Assembly: GCF_029892155.1 (NCBI RefSeq)
Contig: NZ_JARZAG010000022.1
Coordinates: 1 to 64,000, forward strand
DNA from: Kitasatospora sp. GAS204B
Lineage (GTDB): Bacteria > Actinomycetota > Actinomycetes > Streptomycetales > Streptomycetaceae
DNA: 64,000 nucleotides
Reading direction: 5' to 3'
Part shown: positions 43,797 through 52,272 of the stretch, in pieces
Position numbering within the stretch: the stretch's first letter is position 1
Layout of the letters: the number at the start of each line of letters is the position of its first letter
The notes under the pieces: model-generated
What the model was told of the DNA's origin: nothing
The model's input: the letters and a program-made list of their open reading frames with translations, nothing else
Databases searched by the model: none
Made by a program: the position numbers and the translations under genes

Positions 43797-44498
43797 ATGC
43801 GCATCCTGGTGATCGAAGACGACGAGGCCCTCGGGGCGTCCCTGACCTGGGGACTGCGGGCCGAGGGCTACGCCGTGCAGCTGTCGGCCGACGGCACCGA
43901 GGGGCTCTGGCAGGCGACCGAGCACGACTTCGACCTGATCATCCTCGACGTCATGCTCCCCGGCCTGGACGGCTACCAGATCTGCGCGCGGCTGCGCGAA
44001 GCCGGGAACTGGACGCCGATCCTGATGCTCACCGCCATGGACGCACCCCTCGACCAGGCCGAGGGACTGGACCTGGGCGCCGACGACTACCTGACCAAAC
44101 CCTTCGTCTATCCGGTCCTGCTCGCCCACATCCGCTCGCTGCTGCGGCGCGGCGCGCCCCCGCGCCCGGCCCTGCTGCGGGCCGGCGAGCTGACGCTGGA
44201 TCCGGCCACCCGGGTGGTCCGCCGCGCCGGCCGGGCGATCGCGCTGACGCCGGGTGAGCTCGCGGTGCTGGAGTACCTGCTGCGGGCCGAGGGTCGCGCC
44301 GTCTCCAAGAGCGAACTGCTGGAACACTGCTGGGACACCGCCTCGCAGGCCGACCCGGCCGTGGTCGAGGTCCGCGTGCACCACCTGCGCCGCAAGATCG
44401 ACCAACCGTTCGCCACCCGCACCATCGAGACGGTCCGAGGATCGGGGTACCGCATTGACCCGCACCACGACCCGCAGCACGACCCGCAGCACGCCTAG
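43797..44498 (+). CDS. OmpR-family response regulator
   Basis: This 233-residue response regulator has acidic residues IEDDEA, the phosphoacceptor Asp in LIILDVMLPGLDGYQ, the Thr in MLTAMDAP and Lys in YLTKPF. A winged-helix output domain with LTPGELAVLEYLLRAEGRAVSKSELLEHCW and VEVRVHHLRRKID follows. The tail HHDPQHDPQHA is His-rich. It is preceded by the MMPL gene (3 bp between them) and overlaps the kinase gene by 44 bp, so the trio probably forms an inducible export system. Confidence 0.95.
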   Translation: MRILVIEDDEALGASLTWGLRAEGYAVQLSADGTEGLWQATEHDFDLIILDVMLPGLDGYQICARLREAGNWTPILMLTAMDAPLDQAEGLDLGADDYLTKPFVYPVLLAHIRSLLRRGAPPRPALLRAGELTLDPATRVVRRAGRAIALTPGELAVLEYLLRAEGRAVSKSELLEHCWDTASQADPAVVEVRVHHLRRKIDQPFATRTIETVRGSGYRIDPHHDPQHDPQHA

Positions 44499-45888
44499 CC
44501 GTTCGCTGCGGCTGCGGCTCACGCTGCTGGCGACGCTCGCCATCACCGTGACCGTCACGCTCGCCACGGCCGTCCTGGTCATCACGCTGGTCAGCTCGGT
44601 CCGGTCGAACGTGGTGACCACGCTGGACGCCTACGCGGACTCGGTCGGGCACTCCGCCGTCGACGGGCGCTGGCCGCAGCCGCTGCCGCCCTCCCCCGGC
44701 GACCGGACCGTGTGGGCCCAGGTGGTGAACCCGGACGGCACGGTGATCGCCGCCACCGCCAACGTCGCGGGCCAGCCCGCCCTCTACACACTGGCCCCCG
44801 GCAGCACCTCGCCCCACCCCGCACCCGGCGCGCCCGGCCACGGGGACGAACAGGTGATCGCCCAGCGCTACGTCATCGGCACGCAGCCGGTGGTCGTCTA
44901 CGCCGGCGGCTCCACCGAACTGCTCGGCATCCTGACCAACGACATCCAGGGGCACCTGCTCTACGTCGTGCCGCTGGTCCTGCTCGGCTCGGTCGGCGTC
45001 TCCTGGCTGCTGATCGGCCGAACCCTGCGCCCGGTCGAACGGATCCGCGCCGAGGCCGCCGAGATCACCGGCAGCGACCTGCACCGGCGGATCCCCGAGC
45101 CGGACAGCGACGACGAGATCGGCCGCCTGGCCCGCACCCTGAACACCATGCTCGACCGCCTGGAGGCCTCCGCCGCCCGCCAGCGCCGCTTCGTCGCCGA
45201 CGCCTCCCACGAACTGCGCACCCCCCTCGCGGCCGTGCGCACCTCGATGGAGGTCGGTCTCGCCCACCCGGACCTGGCCCCCTGGCCCGAACTGGCGAGC
45301 CGTACCGTGGCCGAGACCACCCGGCTGCAACGCCTGGTCGACGCACTCCTGTTGCTGGCCCGCTCCGACGACGACACCCTGTTGCGCCACCGCGAGCCGG
45401 TCGACCTCGCCGCGCTCGCCCGGACCGCGATCGACGCGGCGCCGGCGCGGGTCGCCGTCGAGCCGCACGCCACCGGCACGGTGCACGTCCTCGGCGACCC
45501 CGACCAGCTCACCCGGCTGATCCGCAACCTGCTCGACAACGCCGAGCGCCACGCCGACCAGCACATCGAGGTGACCGTGACCACGGACGGTCCGGCCACC
45601 GCCGTCCTCACCGTCGCCGACGACGGCCCGGGCATCGCGCCCGAGGACCGCGACCGCGTCTTCGACCGCTTCGTCCGCCTCCAGGCCGCCCGGACCCGCC
45701 ACGCCGGAGAGGCCACCGGCACCGGGCTCGGACTGTCGATCGCCCGCGACATCGCCACCGCCCACGGCGGCACCATCAGCGTCGGCCCGACCACCACGAG
45801 CGGCGGCGGCCAGGCGGAACGCGGTGCGACGTTCACCGTCCGCCTGCCCGCCCTCTCCCCCGACGGCTCCGCAGGAATTGCCCGCTGA
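44455..45888 (+). CDS. Sensor histidine kinase
   Basis: This membrane kinase of about 477 residues has a first helix in LTLLATLAITVTVTLATAVLV, an extracellular domain of about 130 residues and a second helix LLYVVPLVLLGSVGVSWLLIG. A HAMP linker (RTLRPVERIRAEAAEITG), the H-box ADASHELRTPLAAVRTSME, the N-box LIRNLLDNAERHA and the G-boxes VADDGPGIAPE and GTGLGLSIARDIA follow. TTG 44455 is inferred as start from GGGG 8 bases upstream and the overlap with the response regulator; no ATG or GTG is better placed. It should phosphorylate the adjacent regulator. Confidence 0.93.
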   Translation: MTRTTTRSTTRSTPSRSLRLRLTLLATLAITVTVTLATAVLVITLVSSVRSNVVTTLDAYADSVGHSAVDGRWPQPLPPSPGDRTVWAQVVNPDGTVIAATANVAGQPALYTLAPGSTSPHPAPGAPGHGDEQVIAQRYVIGTQPVVVYAGGSTELLGILTNDIQGHLLYVVPLVLLGSVGVSWLLIGRTLRPVERIRAEAAEITGSDLHRRIPEPDSDDEIGRLARTLNTMLDRLEASAARQRRFVADASHELRTPLAAVRTSMEVGLAHPDLAPWPELASRTVAETTRLQRLVDALLLLARSDDDTLLRHREPVDLAALARTAIDAAPARVAVEPHATGTVHVLGDPDQLTRLIRNLLDNAERHADQHIEVTVTTDGPATAVLTVADDGPGIAPEDRDRVFDRFVRLQAARTRHAGEATGTGLGLSIARDIATAHGGTISVGPTTTSGGGQAERGATFTVRLPALSPDGSAGIAR

Positions 45889-45902
45889 CCAGGCCGAGCG
45901 GC

Positions 45903-47033
45903 TCAGCGCAGGGTGTTCCGGAGGTCGACGATCCGGTGCAGCGCCTGCTCGAACTCCCTTCGTGCCAGGTCGCCGCAGTCCAACGCGCTCGCCAACCCCT
46001 CGACCACCGCCTGTCCGTGCGACACGTCACGGGTCGCCTCCAGGATCAGGTCCATCCCGGCCCGGGCCGCCGTCACCGCGTTCTGCGCAGGGGTACCGAA
46101 CGCGCTGATCGCGCCCGCGTTGATCGCGTCGGTGACGGTCACCCCCTCGAAGCGGTGCCGCCGGCGCAGCTCCCGGTGGATGATCCGCGGGGAGAAGGCC
46201 GCAGGAACGCCCGGGTCCAGGTTGGTGTAGATCGCCCAGCTGACCATGACCAGCTTGACTCCGGCGGCGATCGCCGAGGTGTACGGGTGCTCGTCGATGC
46301 TGCGCAGGTCGGCCAGCGGTGTGGTGAGGGTGACCGGTCCCAGGTCGGTGTTCTGCTGGGCGGTGGCCGGGCCCAGTCCCGGGAAGTGCTTGGCGGTGGC
46401 CGCGACGCCGACGGCCTGCTGCGCCCCGATGAAGGACCGGCCGCAGGTCGCCACCACCTCCGGGTCCGAGCTGAACGACCGTTGGAACTGGTCGTCGAAG
46501 TCGCCGGGCGTACGGAAGACATCCAGCACCGGCGCCAGGTTGAGGTTCACTCCGGCCCCGCGCAGCAGCAGCCCGGCGTCATGGCCGGCGCTCGCCGCGG
46601 TCGCCGCCGGGTCCGCGGACGCACCGATCTGCTTCGCCGAAAGCACCGGAGCTCCGGGCAACCGCCGCACCAGGCCGCCCTCCTGATCGGTCATCACCAG
46701 CAGCGGGGCATCCACCGGGCTGCTCCGGTTGGCGTCGTGCAGCTGCTGGACGGCGGCGGTGATCTGCGGCAGGCCGGTCACGTTCTCGCCGAAGAGGATG
46801 ACCCCGCCGCACTCGCCGGCGGCGATCGCGTCGAGCAGGCTCTGCGGGACGGTGGGACCGGGATAGGAGAAGATCACTCGCTGTCCGGCGAGCTGACGTG
46901 GCGTCAGATGCCGCGCCGGGCGGGCGGTGGCGGCGCTCGCGGGCGTGGTCAGGCCCAGTCCGGCCGCGGCGGCGAGGCCGGCACCGGCGAGCAGTGTGCC
47001 ACGGCGGGAGAGCTGGGTCCTCGAGCAGTCCAT
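45903..47033 (-). CDS. Secreted glycoside hydrolase family 3 protein
   Basis: This 376-residue GH3 barrel has a Tat-like signal (LSRRGTLLAGAGLAAAAG, ending near ASAATA). Family motifs are GGVILFGENV, LLVMTDQEGGLVRRLPG, NLNLAPVLDV, KHFPGLG (215-221) and the presumed nucleophile Asp302 in GVTVTDAINAGAI. The NagZ-type KHFPGHG...DSH loop, which supplies the acid/base histidine, is not conserved: here it reads KHFPGLGPATAQQNTD. It is therefore not a standard NagZ, and the substrate is uncertain. ATG 47033 has GGAGG 6 bases upstream. It is convergent with the histidine kinase gene. Confidence 0.9.
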   Translation of the reverse strand: MDCSRTQLSRRGTLLAGAGLAAAAGLGLTTPASAATARPARHLTPRQLAGQRVIFSYPGPTVPQSLLDAIAAGECGGVILFGENVTGLPQITAAVQQLHDANRSSPVDAPLLVMTDQEGGLVRRLPGAPVLSAKQIGASADPAATAASAGHDAGLLLRGAGVNLNLAPVLDVFRTPGDFDDQFQRSFSSDPEVVATCGRSFIGAQQAVGVAATAKHFPGLGPATAQQNTDLGPVTLTTPLADLRSIDEHPYTSAIAAGVKLVMVSWAIYTNLDPGVPAAFSPRIIHRELRRRHRFEGVTVTDAINAGAISAFGTPAQNAVTAARAGMDLILEATRDVSHGQAVVEGLASALDCGDLARREFEQALHRIVDLRNTLR

Positions 47034-47168
47034 GACGTACCTCCGGTAGATTCCCCGAGCACCGGTCTACAGAAGCTGCTCACGCCTGCCGTGGAGCCAC
47101 GCCCGGCTGTCCCCGATCGGCCTACGGTCCGTGACGGCGGGCCTCGCCGTCACGGACCGGGTCCCGTC

Positions 47169-48230
47169 CTAGCCGCGCGGGAGCTGCTGACCCAACACCG
47201 TCGGCAGACCCGTCCAGTCGCAGGAGACGAACGAGGCGTGCGCGGCCGCGAGTCGGGCCACCCGGGCGAGTGCGTCGGCCTGGCTCGGGGCGGTGTCGGA
47301 GAGCGTGGGGTTCACGTTCTGGGCGTCGGTCATGACCAGCAGGTAGTGGTTGGTGTCGTACCAGGAGGTGTCGATGCCCCCGTCGACGAAGGCGTGCGCG
47401 TCGCCGTCGAAGACGACGAACCACGGGCGCAGCGAGGTGTCGGGGTAGCGGGTGCGGGGGTCGCCGGCGGCGGCGCCGAGGACGGAGGGGAAGATCTGCG
47501 CCTGGTCGAGCGTGCCCGCCGCCTGGAGCGCGGCCAGGTGCTGGGCGTACTCGGTGTCGGTCCACAGGTGGTCGAAGGGGTTGTTCATCTCGAACGTCCC
47601 CGGGATCGCCTCCAGGATCACCTTCCCGGCCAGCGCCGAGCGCGTCGGCCAGTTCCCGGCGCGCGCCGCCGCGTCGAGCGTCGGGTAGCCGCCCAGCAGG
47701 TCGGCCGGGCGGTAGACGTCCGCGCCCAGGTGGGCCTGGACCAGCGCGTCCAGCTCGGTCGGGCCGAGGCCGATCGTGGCGTCGAATCCCGCCTTCATCT
47801 CCAGCTTGACCATGATCGGCGGGTGGCCGGGGTGGGCCGCGAGCCAGATCCGGATGTCGTCCAGGCAGCTGCCGAGGTCCTTGTTGGCGCCACCTTGGTA
47901 GAGGTCGGCGGTGGTGGTCGCGTCGACGCAGTTGTTCTTGTTGCCCAGCGGGTTGGAGTGACTGACCTTCCACTCGTGGGTGAAGGGATCCACCCAGGTG
48001 TCCAGCTCGATCAGCGAGGCCCCGGTGTCCAACGCGTTGGCCAGGAAGGGGAACTGGGTGGTGTCGTCGTAGGTGTTGTGGAGGCCGACCGAGGTGCCGG
48101 CGGCGAGCGAGAGGCCACCGGTGTCGGCGGCGAGGGACGACCCGGTGGCGAGTGGCAGTGCGAAGGCTACGGCGGCGAGCACGGTGGCCACGCGGCGAAC
48201 CGGACGGGCGAGCGCAGGCAGGAAGGACAT
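47169..48230 (-). CDS. Secreted PI-PLC-like phosphodiesterase
   Basis: This 353-residue protein with a Sec signal (MSFLPALARPVRRVATVLAA..., cut near SSLAADT) has a PI-PLC/GDPD-like TIM barrel. His51 in GLHNTYDD and His91 in KVSHSNPLGN occupy the general base and acid positions, and Glu75 and Asp77 in LIELDTWV suggest a metal site, as in Ca-dependent bacterial PLCs. It probably cleaves phosphoinositides or glycerophosphodiesters outside the cell. ATG 48230 has GGAGG 5 bases upstream. A position 138 bp behind the GH3 gene on the same strand may be coincidental. Confidence 0.88.
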   Translation of the reverse strand: MSFLPALARPVRRVATVLAAVAFALPLATGSSLAADTGGLSLAAGTSVGLHNTYDDTTQFPFLANALDTGASLIELDTWVDPFTHEWKVSHSNPLGNKNNCVDATTTADLYQGGANKDLGSCLDDIRIWLAAHPGHPPIMVKLEMKAGFDATIGLGPTELDALVQAHLGADVYRPADLLGGYPTLDAAARAGNWPTRSALAGKVILEAIPGTFEMNNPFDHLWTDTEYAQHLAALQAAGTLDQAQIFPSVLGAAAGDPRTRYPDTSLRPWFVVFDGDAHAFVDGGIDTSWYDTNHYLLVMTDAQNVNPTLSDTAPSQADALARVARLAAAHASFVSCDWTGLPTVLGQQLPRG

Positions 48231-48395
48231 GGGACCTCCGGGAGCGGGGGTGGGCCTTCTGGCATGTACGCGGGAGAGGGTAGCGCGGGACGGTGGCGCC
48301 GACATGTCGCTGCGTCAAATAGCCGTGGCGAATCATGGTCGGTCAAGTCGTGGCCGCAGCAGCCGTGTTGCCGCGCGGCCGTCCCCCGACAGTCC

Positions 48396-49136
48396 CTACC
48401 GTTCCAGCACGCGGGAGAGGAAGCGCCGGGTCGACCCGTGGCGCGGGTCGGTGAGCACCTGCTCCGCGGTGCCCTGCTCGCGGATCACGCCGTCCTCGAG
48501 GAAGCAGACCTGGTCGGCGGCCTCCCGGGCGAAGCCCATCTCGTGGGTGGCCATCAGGATGGTCAGGCCCCGCTGCTTGAGGTCCGCGACCACGTCCAGC
48601 ACCTCTCCCACCAGTTCGGGGTCGAGTGCCGAGGTGATCTCGTCGAAGAGGAGCAACTCCGGTTCGGTGGCCAGCGCGCGGGCGATCGCGGCACGCTGTT
48701 GCTGGCCGCCGGAGAGCCGGTCCGGGTAGTCGTGCGCCTTGTCGGCCAGTCCCAGCCGCGCCAGCAGCTCCCGCGCCGACTCCTCGGCCTGCTTGCGCGG
48801 CACCTTGTGCACCTGGCGCGGCGCGAGGGTGATGTTGTCCAGCACGCTCAGGTGCGGGAACAGGTTGTAGGCCTGGAAGACTATGCCGATCCGCCGGCGG
48901 GCGACGTTCGCGTCCAGGCGGGGATCGGTCAGCTCGGTCGCGCCCAGGTGGACGGTGCCGTCGTCGACCACGTCCAGCAGGTCCACGCAGCGCAGCAGCG
49001 TCGACTTGCCGGAGCCGGAACCGCCGATCAGGCAGACCACCTGGTGCTCGGCGACGTCCAGGTCGATCGAGCGCAGGACCAGCCGTGAACCATGGCTCTT
49101 GCGCAGGCCGCGAATCCGCAGCAACGGCTCGCTCAT
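48396..49136 (-). CDS. Polar amino acid ABC importer ATPase
   Basis: This 246-residue GlnQ/TcyC-type ATPase has Walker A LIGGSGSGKSTLLRCVD, the Q-loop VFQAYNLFPHL, the signature LSGGQQQRAAIARAL, Walker B LLLFDEITSALDPEL and the switch histidine MATHEMGFAREAADQV. All are standard for the amino acid family. ATG 49136 overlaps the permease stop (ATGA). Together with the leader peptide at 51008-51082, the transporter is best predicted to carry cystine or another sulfur amino acid. Confidence 0.94.
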   Translation of the reverse strand: MSEPLLRIRGLRKSHGSRLVLRSIDLDVAEHQVVCLIGGSGSGKSTLLRCVDLLDVVDDGTVHLGATELTDPRLDANVARRRIGIVFQAYNLFPHLSVLDNITLAPRQVHKVPRKQAEESARELLARLGLADKAHDYPDRLSGGQQQRAAIARALATEPELLLFDEITSALDPELVGEVLDVVADLKQRGLTILMATHEMGFAREAADQVCFLEDGVIREQGTAEQVLTDPRHGSTRRFLSRVLER

Positions 49137-50047
49137 GCTCCCGCCTCCGCCCAGGTGCGCTGCGCCGCACGGCGCTGCAGTCGATCGGCGTACCTGGTCA
49201 GCGGGATGGTCACCGCGATGAACAGGAGCGCCGCCCCCAGGTAGGGGGTGTAGTTGAACGCGAAGTCCGCCTTGATCTGCGCGACCCGCAGCGCCTCCAG
49301 CGGCCCGAGCACGGCGACCAGCGCGGTGTCCTTCTGCAGCGCGATGAAGTCGTTGAGCAGCGGCGGCAGCACGTTGCGCACCGCCTGCGGCAGGATCACC
49401 CGCCGCAGGGTCTGCGCCTCGCTCAGGCCGAGCGCCCGCGCGGCGTTGCGCTGCGCGGGGTGCACCGAGTTCAGCCCGGCCCGCAGCACCTCGCCGACGT
49501 AGGCGCCGTAGGAGAGCACCAGCGCGATCACCCCGAGGACCCACGGCTGGGTGGGGGTGCCCTGCAACTGGAGCGCCGGGAGTCCGAAGCCGACCAGGAA
49601 GACCAGCAGCAGGGTCGGCACCCCGCGGAACACGTCGACGTACAGGGTGGCGGCCAGCCGCACGGGTTGCAGGCCCGGCGCGCGGGTCACCCGCACCAGC
49701 GCGACCAGCAGGCCCAGGGCCAGGATCAGCACCTCGGCGATCAGGAACATCTGGATGTTGAGCAGGAAGCCGCTCAGGATCGCGGGAAGCGTCCTGCGGA
49801 ACTCCGCGCCGTCCAGGAAGAGGCTGTGCACCCGGTCCCAGCCCGGCGAGGCGACCGCGGCCGCCCCCACCGCCAGCAGGAAGGCCAGGGTGCAGAGGGT
49901 CGCGATCCAGCTGTTGCGCCGCTTGCGGGTCCGGCGGAACCGCTCGCGCTCCTGCTGCAGGGGGCTGGGGCGGTACTCCTGCCCCGGTGACGCCTGCCCG
50001 GACGGCTGGGCCGGCTGGTTCAGCTCGGCGGTGGGCTGCTGCTCCAC
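49133..50047 (-). CDS. Polar amino acid ABC importer permease
   Basis: This HisM/TcyB-type permease of about 304 residues has a disordered N-terminal extension (about 45 residues, Gln/Pro-rich) and five to six helices. The family loop NAARALGLSEAQTLRRVILPQAVRNVLPPLLNDFIALQKDTAL is split over its EAA region. GTG 50047 is the first plausible start after the binding-protein stop at 50062 but lacks a clear ribosome binding site, so translation is probably coupled. One permease gene suggests a homodimer. Confidence 0.92.
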   Translation of the reverse strand: MEQQPTAELNQPAQPSGQASPGQEYRPSPLQQERERFRRTRKRRNSWIATLCTLAFLLAVGAAAVASPGWDRVHSLFLDGAEFRRTLPAILSGFLLNIQMFLIAEVLILALGLLVALVRVTRAPGLQPVRLAATLYVDVFRGVPTLLLVFLVGFGLPALQLQGTPTQPWVLGVIALVLSYGAYVGEVLRAGLNSVHPAQRNAARALGLSEAQTLRRVILPQAVRNVLPPLLNDFIALQKDTALVAVLGPLEALRVAQIKADFAFNYTPYLGAALLFIAVTIPLTRYADRLQRRAAQRTWAEAGA

Positions 50048-50061
50048 TGTTCGACCCGCGC

Positions 50062-50931
50062 TTACTTGAGCTCGGGGGCGTTGGCCGAGGCCGACAGCCA
50101 CTGGGAGGTGATCCGGTCGAGCGTGCCGTCGGCCTTGAGCCCGGCGAGCGCCTGGTTCACGCAGGAGGTCAACCCGCTGCCCTTGTGCAGCAGCAGGCCG
50201 AACTGCTCCGGCGTGCCGCCGTCGTAGCCGAACTGGCCGACGATCTTTCCGTTGTCCAGCTCCGAGCCCGCCAGGTAGAAGACGGTCGGCAGGTCGGTCA
50301 CCACCACGTCGATCTGACCGTTCTTCAGCGCGTTGACCTCGTCGTTGGTGGTGTTGAAGACGCTCGGCTGCTGGGTGGGCTTGATCTGGTCGAGTACCGC
50401 CTGGTAGCTGGTGGTGGCCACCTGGACGCCGATCCTGGCGTCCTTGAGCGCGGCCAGCGAACCGGCCCCCGCGTACTTGGACTTGTCCAGAACCAGCACG
50501 GCCTGACTGGCCGTGTAGTAACTGGTGGAGAAGTCCACCGCCTTGGCTCGCTCCGGAGTGCTCGAGATCTCGTTGATGTCGAAGTCGAAATCCTTCGCCC
50601 CGGGGGCATAGGAATTGTCGAACGGTTCGACCGCCCACTTGACCTGACTCTGGGTGAAGCCGAGCTTGGCGGCCACCGCATAGGCCACCGCGCTCTCGAA
50701 GCCCTTGCCGTCGGCCGGGGCGTTGCTGTCGAACCACGGCGCGTAGGCCGGGGAATCGGTGGCGACGGTCAGTTGGCCCTGCTTGAACAGGTTCGGACTG
50801 CTCGGCGAGCAGGCGGCGGCACCGGAGGCGGCGGACGAGGCCGTGGCCTGCGGCTGGGGTGCGCAGGCGGCGGCCGTCAGCACGACGGCGGCCCCCAGCG
50901 AGACGGCAACGGCCTTACGGGCACGGGACAT
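50062..50931 (-). CDS. Amino acid-binding lipoprotein of the ABC importer
   Basis: This 289-residue family-3 solute-binding protein has a lipobox LTAAAC (Cys23) and the usual opening LTVATDSPAYAPWF after a Ser/Ala linker. DFDINEISSTPERAKAVDFSTSYY and GVQVATTSYQAVLDQI are classic amino-acid-binding blocks. ATG 50931 has AAGGA 8 bases upstream. A short leader ORF of the cysteine type ends about 76 bp before this start, so expression is probably raised when cysteine is scarce. Confidence 0.93.
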   Translation of the reverse strand: MSRARKAVAVSLGAAVVLTAAACAPQPQATASSAASGAAACSPSSPNLFKQGQLTVATDSPAYAPWFDSNAPADGKGFESAVAYAVAAKLGFTQSQVKWAVEPFDNSYAPGAKDFDFDINEISSTPERAKAVDFSTSYYTASQAVLVLDKSKYAGAGSLAALKDARIGVQVATTSYQAVLDQIKPTQQPSVFNTTNDEVNALKNGQIDVVVTDLPTVFYLAGSELDNGKIVGQFGYDGGTPEQFGLLLHKGSGLTSCVNQALAGLKADGTLDRITSQWLSASANAPELK

Positions 50932-51007
50932 GGGAGATTCCTTGCAGAGATGTCCAGAACGGACGGTGCGGAGAGAGGGGCTGGGACGGTGCACTCGGCA
51001 ACGCGGA

Positions 51008-51082
51008 TCAGCAACACAGATCAGCGGCGCAACGCACGTGGTCGACATGGCGGCGGCGTACCAGCGGGAGGGTTCCGGACAT
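51008..51082 (-). CDS. Cysteine-type leader peptide (RRHVD family)
   Basis: This 24-codon ORF begins MSGTLPLV, contains RRRHVDHVR and ends CAADLCC before TGA. I recall streptomycete leader peptides of the form MSGT...RRHVDL.R...C before sulfur-assimilation and cystine-uptake genes. Three Cys codons lie near the stop. An in-frame ATG at 51094 would add four residues. It stands between the DUF62 gene and the ABC operon, reading toward the latter. Ribosome pausing at Cys codons would be expected to expose or release the binding-protein ribosome binding site. Confidence 0.75.
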   Translation of the reverse strand: MSGTLPLVRRRHVDHVRCAADLCC

Positions 51083-51157
51083 GCGCTTCAGCATTCCGGG
51101 CGGCGCGACGCGCTGTCAATTGAGGTGATTACCGTTCGGTAACGCCCGGACAACATG

Positions 51158-52009
51158 TCAGCTGGTGAGATGAAAGACCCGATCACCTTCGCGCAGGCCG
51201 AACATTTCGGCCGCCGAGCCACCGCGTACGACCAGTTCGGCGAATCCGAGGCCCGAACTCCCCGTGGTGATCCCCGGTTCGCCGTACGGGACATCGGGCA
51301 ACCGGTCGTAACAGCGCACCCGGACACTGCCGCCGTCGCGGCCACTGCGGACCGGCAGACCGGCCACCTCCTGGTAGCCGGGGATGGCGGCGGCGGGCCG
51401 GTCGAGCTTGCAGTTCCCGAAGTTGTCCACCACGGCGACCCGCACCGCACCGGCCTCCCCCGCCTCCTGACCGGGTGTCACCAGCGCGTGCGGCCGCGCG
51501 GGGACCGGGCGGCCGTCCACCAGCCAGCGGGCCAGCAGCGGCACGTACCAGAGGCTGCGGAACTGGGTCCGCGCGATCTCCTCGACCTCGGCCGGCGCCA
51601 GCTCGGCCCACTGGGCGGCGGCGGCCTCCAACACCTCGCGCACGTCGGTGACATGAACCTCCGTCAGCCCCAGGAAGGTCGACAGGGGCGCCAGCACCCT
51701 GGGGTTCAGGGTGCTGATCACCAGGTGCTCCCGGTGGCGGAAGTAGCAGAACGGCGCTCCGTTGGGCCAGTGGCCGTCCCGCGGCGCGATGTTGACCAGC
51801 ACGACGGCCGGGTGCGTCGGTCCGCCGACCAGGTCGGTGGCGCGCAGCAGGTCGAGCAGCGTGAGCGCGGCCACGCCTTCCGGGTCCGGCCCGGCCAGCG
51901 GGAGGACGCTCGGCGTGGCACCGAACAGGGCGGCGATCCTGGCGGACTGCCGGGCCAGCGCGTTCGGGTCGGCACAGTCGGTGAGGGAGATGACCGGTGG
52001 CTGGGTCAT
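51158..52009 (-). CDS. S-adenosylmethionine hydrolase (DUF62 family)
   Basis: This 283-residue protein of the SAM hydroxide adenosyltransferase/DUF62 superfamily has the C-terminal domain signature in VVDNFGNCKLD and in TTGSSGLGFAELVVRGG...FGLREGDRV. The N-terminal domain reads ISLTDCADPNALARQSAR instead of the common TDFG..D opening, as in the TDCDDPNA subgroup. Members split SAM into adenosine and L-methionine with water; halogenases are rarer relatives. ATG 52009 has AGGAG 9 bases upstream. An attenuator with a Met-rich leader precedes it (52050-52177), so methionine starvation would be predicted to turn it on. Confidence 0.82.
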   Translation of the reverse strand: MTQPPVISLTDCADPNALARQSARIAALFGATPSVLPLAGPDPEGVAALTLLDLLRATDLVGGPTHPAVVLVNIAPRDGHWPNGAPFCYFRHREHLVISTLNPRVLAPLSTFLGLTEVHVTDVREVLEAAAAQWAELAPAEVEEIARTQFRSLWYVPLLARWLVDGRPVPARPHALVTPGQEAGEAGAVRVAVVDNFGNCKLDRPAAAIPGYQEVAGLPVRSGRDGGSVRVRCYDRLPDVPYGEPGITTGSSGLGFAELVVRGGSAAEMFGLREGDRVFHLTS

Positions 52010-52052
52010 GGCGGGGGTTCTCCTGCGGTATCGAGACAAGGTATCGGGACAA

Positions 52053-52086
52053 CAAAAAACGGACCCTCCGTTTCCGGAGGGTCCGT
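52053..52086 (-). terminator. Attenuator terminator before the SAM hydrolase gene
   Basis: ACGGACCCTCCG (52059-52070) and its exact complement CGGAGGGTCCGT (52075-52086) form a 12-bp stem with a 4-base loop. On the minus strand the stem is followed by TTTTTTGTTG. It lies 26 bp after the Met leader stop and about 45 bp before the SAM hydrolase start. A leader segment CTTCGGAGG (just before the leader stop) can pair with CCTCCGGAA of the terminator arm, a plausible antiterminator. Confidence 0.85.
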
Positions 52087-52111
52087 CGCGTCCTGCGCGC
52101 ACACGGCTTCG

Positions 52112-52177
52112 CTAGCGAAGCGCCTCCGAAGTTCGGGGCATCATTCGCATCATGGCGAGTGCGGTGGTGTGCAGCAT
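52112..52177 (-). CDS. Met-rich leader peptide of an attenuator
   Basis: This 21-codon ORF reads MLHTTALAMMRMMPRTSEAL plus a final Arg, then TAG at 52114-52112. Four of its codons 9-13 are ATG (MMRMM), unexpected by chance. The stop lies in a palindrome GCTTCGCTAGCGAAGC. A TAGAGT hexamer about 7 bases before the ATG could be a -10 box, making the message leaderless. With the terminator that follows, the layout is that of methionine-responsive transcription attenuation. Confidence 0.75.
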   Translation of the reverse strand: MLHTTALAMMRMMPRTSEALR

Positions 52178-52272
52178 GGGGCGGACTCTAACACCACGCG
52201 GGGCCGCATCCACCACCCCGACCAGCATGCGGACCGCGCTGCGGTCGTCACACGATGGACAGGATGGAAGCG

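Noticed and set aside
45903..47033. Call as NagZ beta-N-acetylglucosaminidase
   Set aside because: The KHFPGHG...DSH signature is incomplete, so only GH3 family membership is supported.
44712..49088. A 1458-codon plus-strand ORF
   Set aside because: It crosses the kinase gene in another frame and is antisense to the GH3, PI-PLC and ABC genes, all of which have recognisable domains.
51158..52009. Call as SAM-dependent fluorinase or chlorinase
   Set aside because: Family members are overwhelmingly SAM hydrolases, and no halometabolite genes are nearby.
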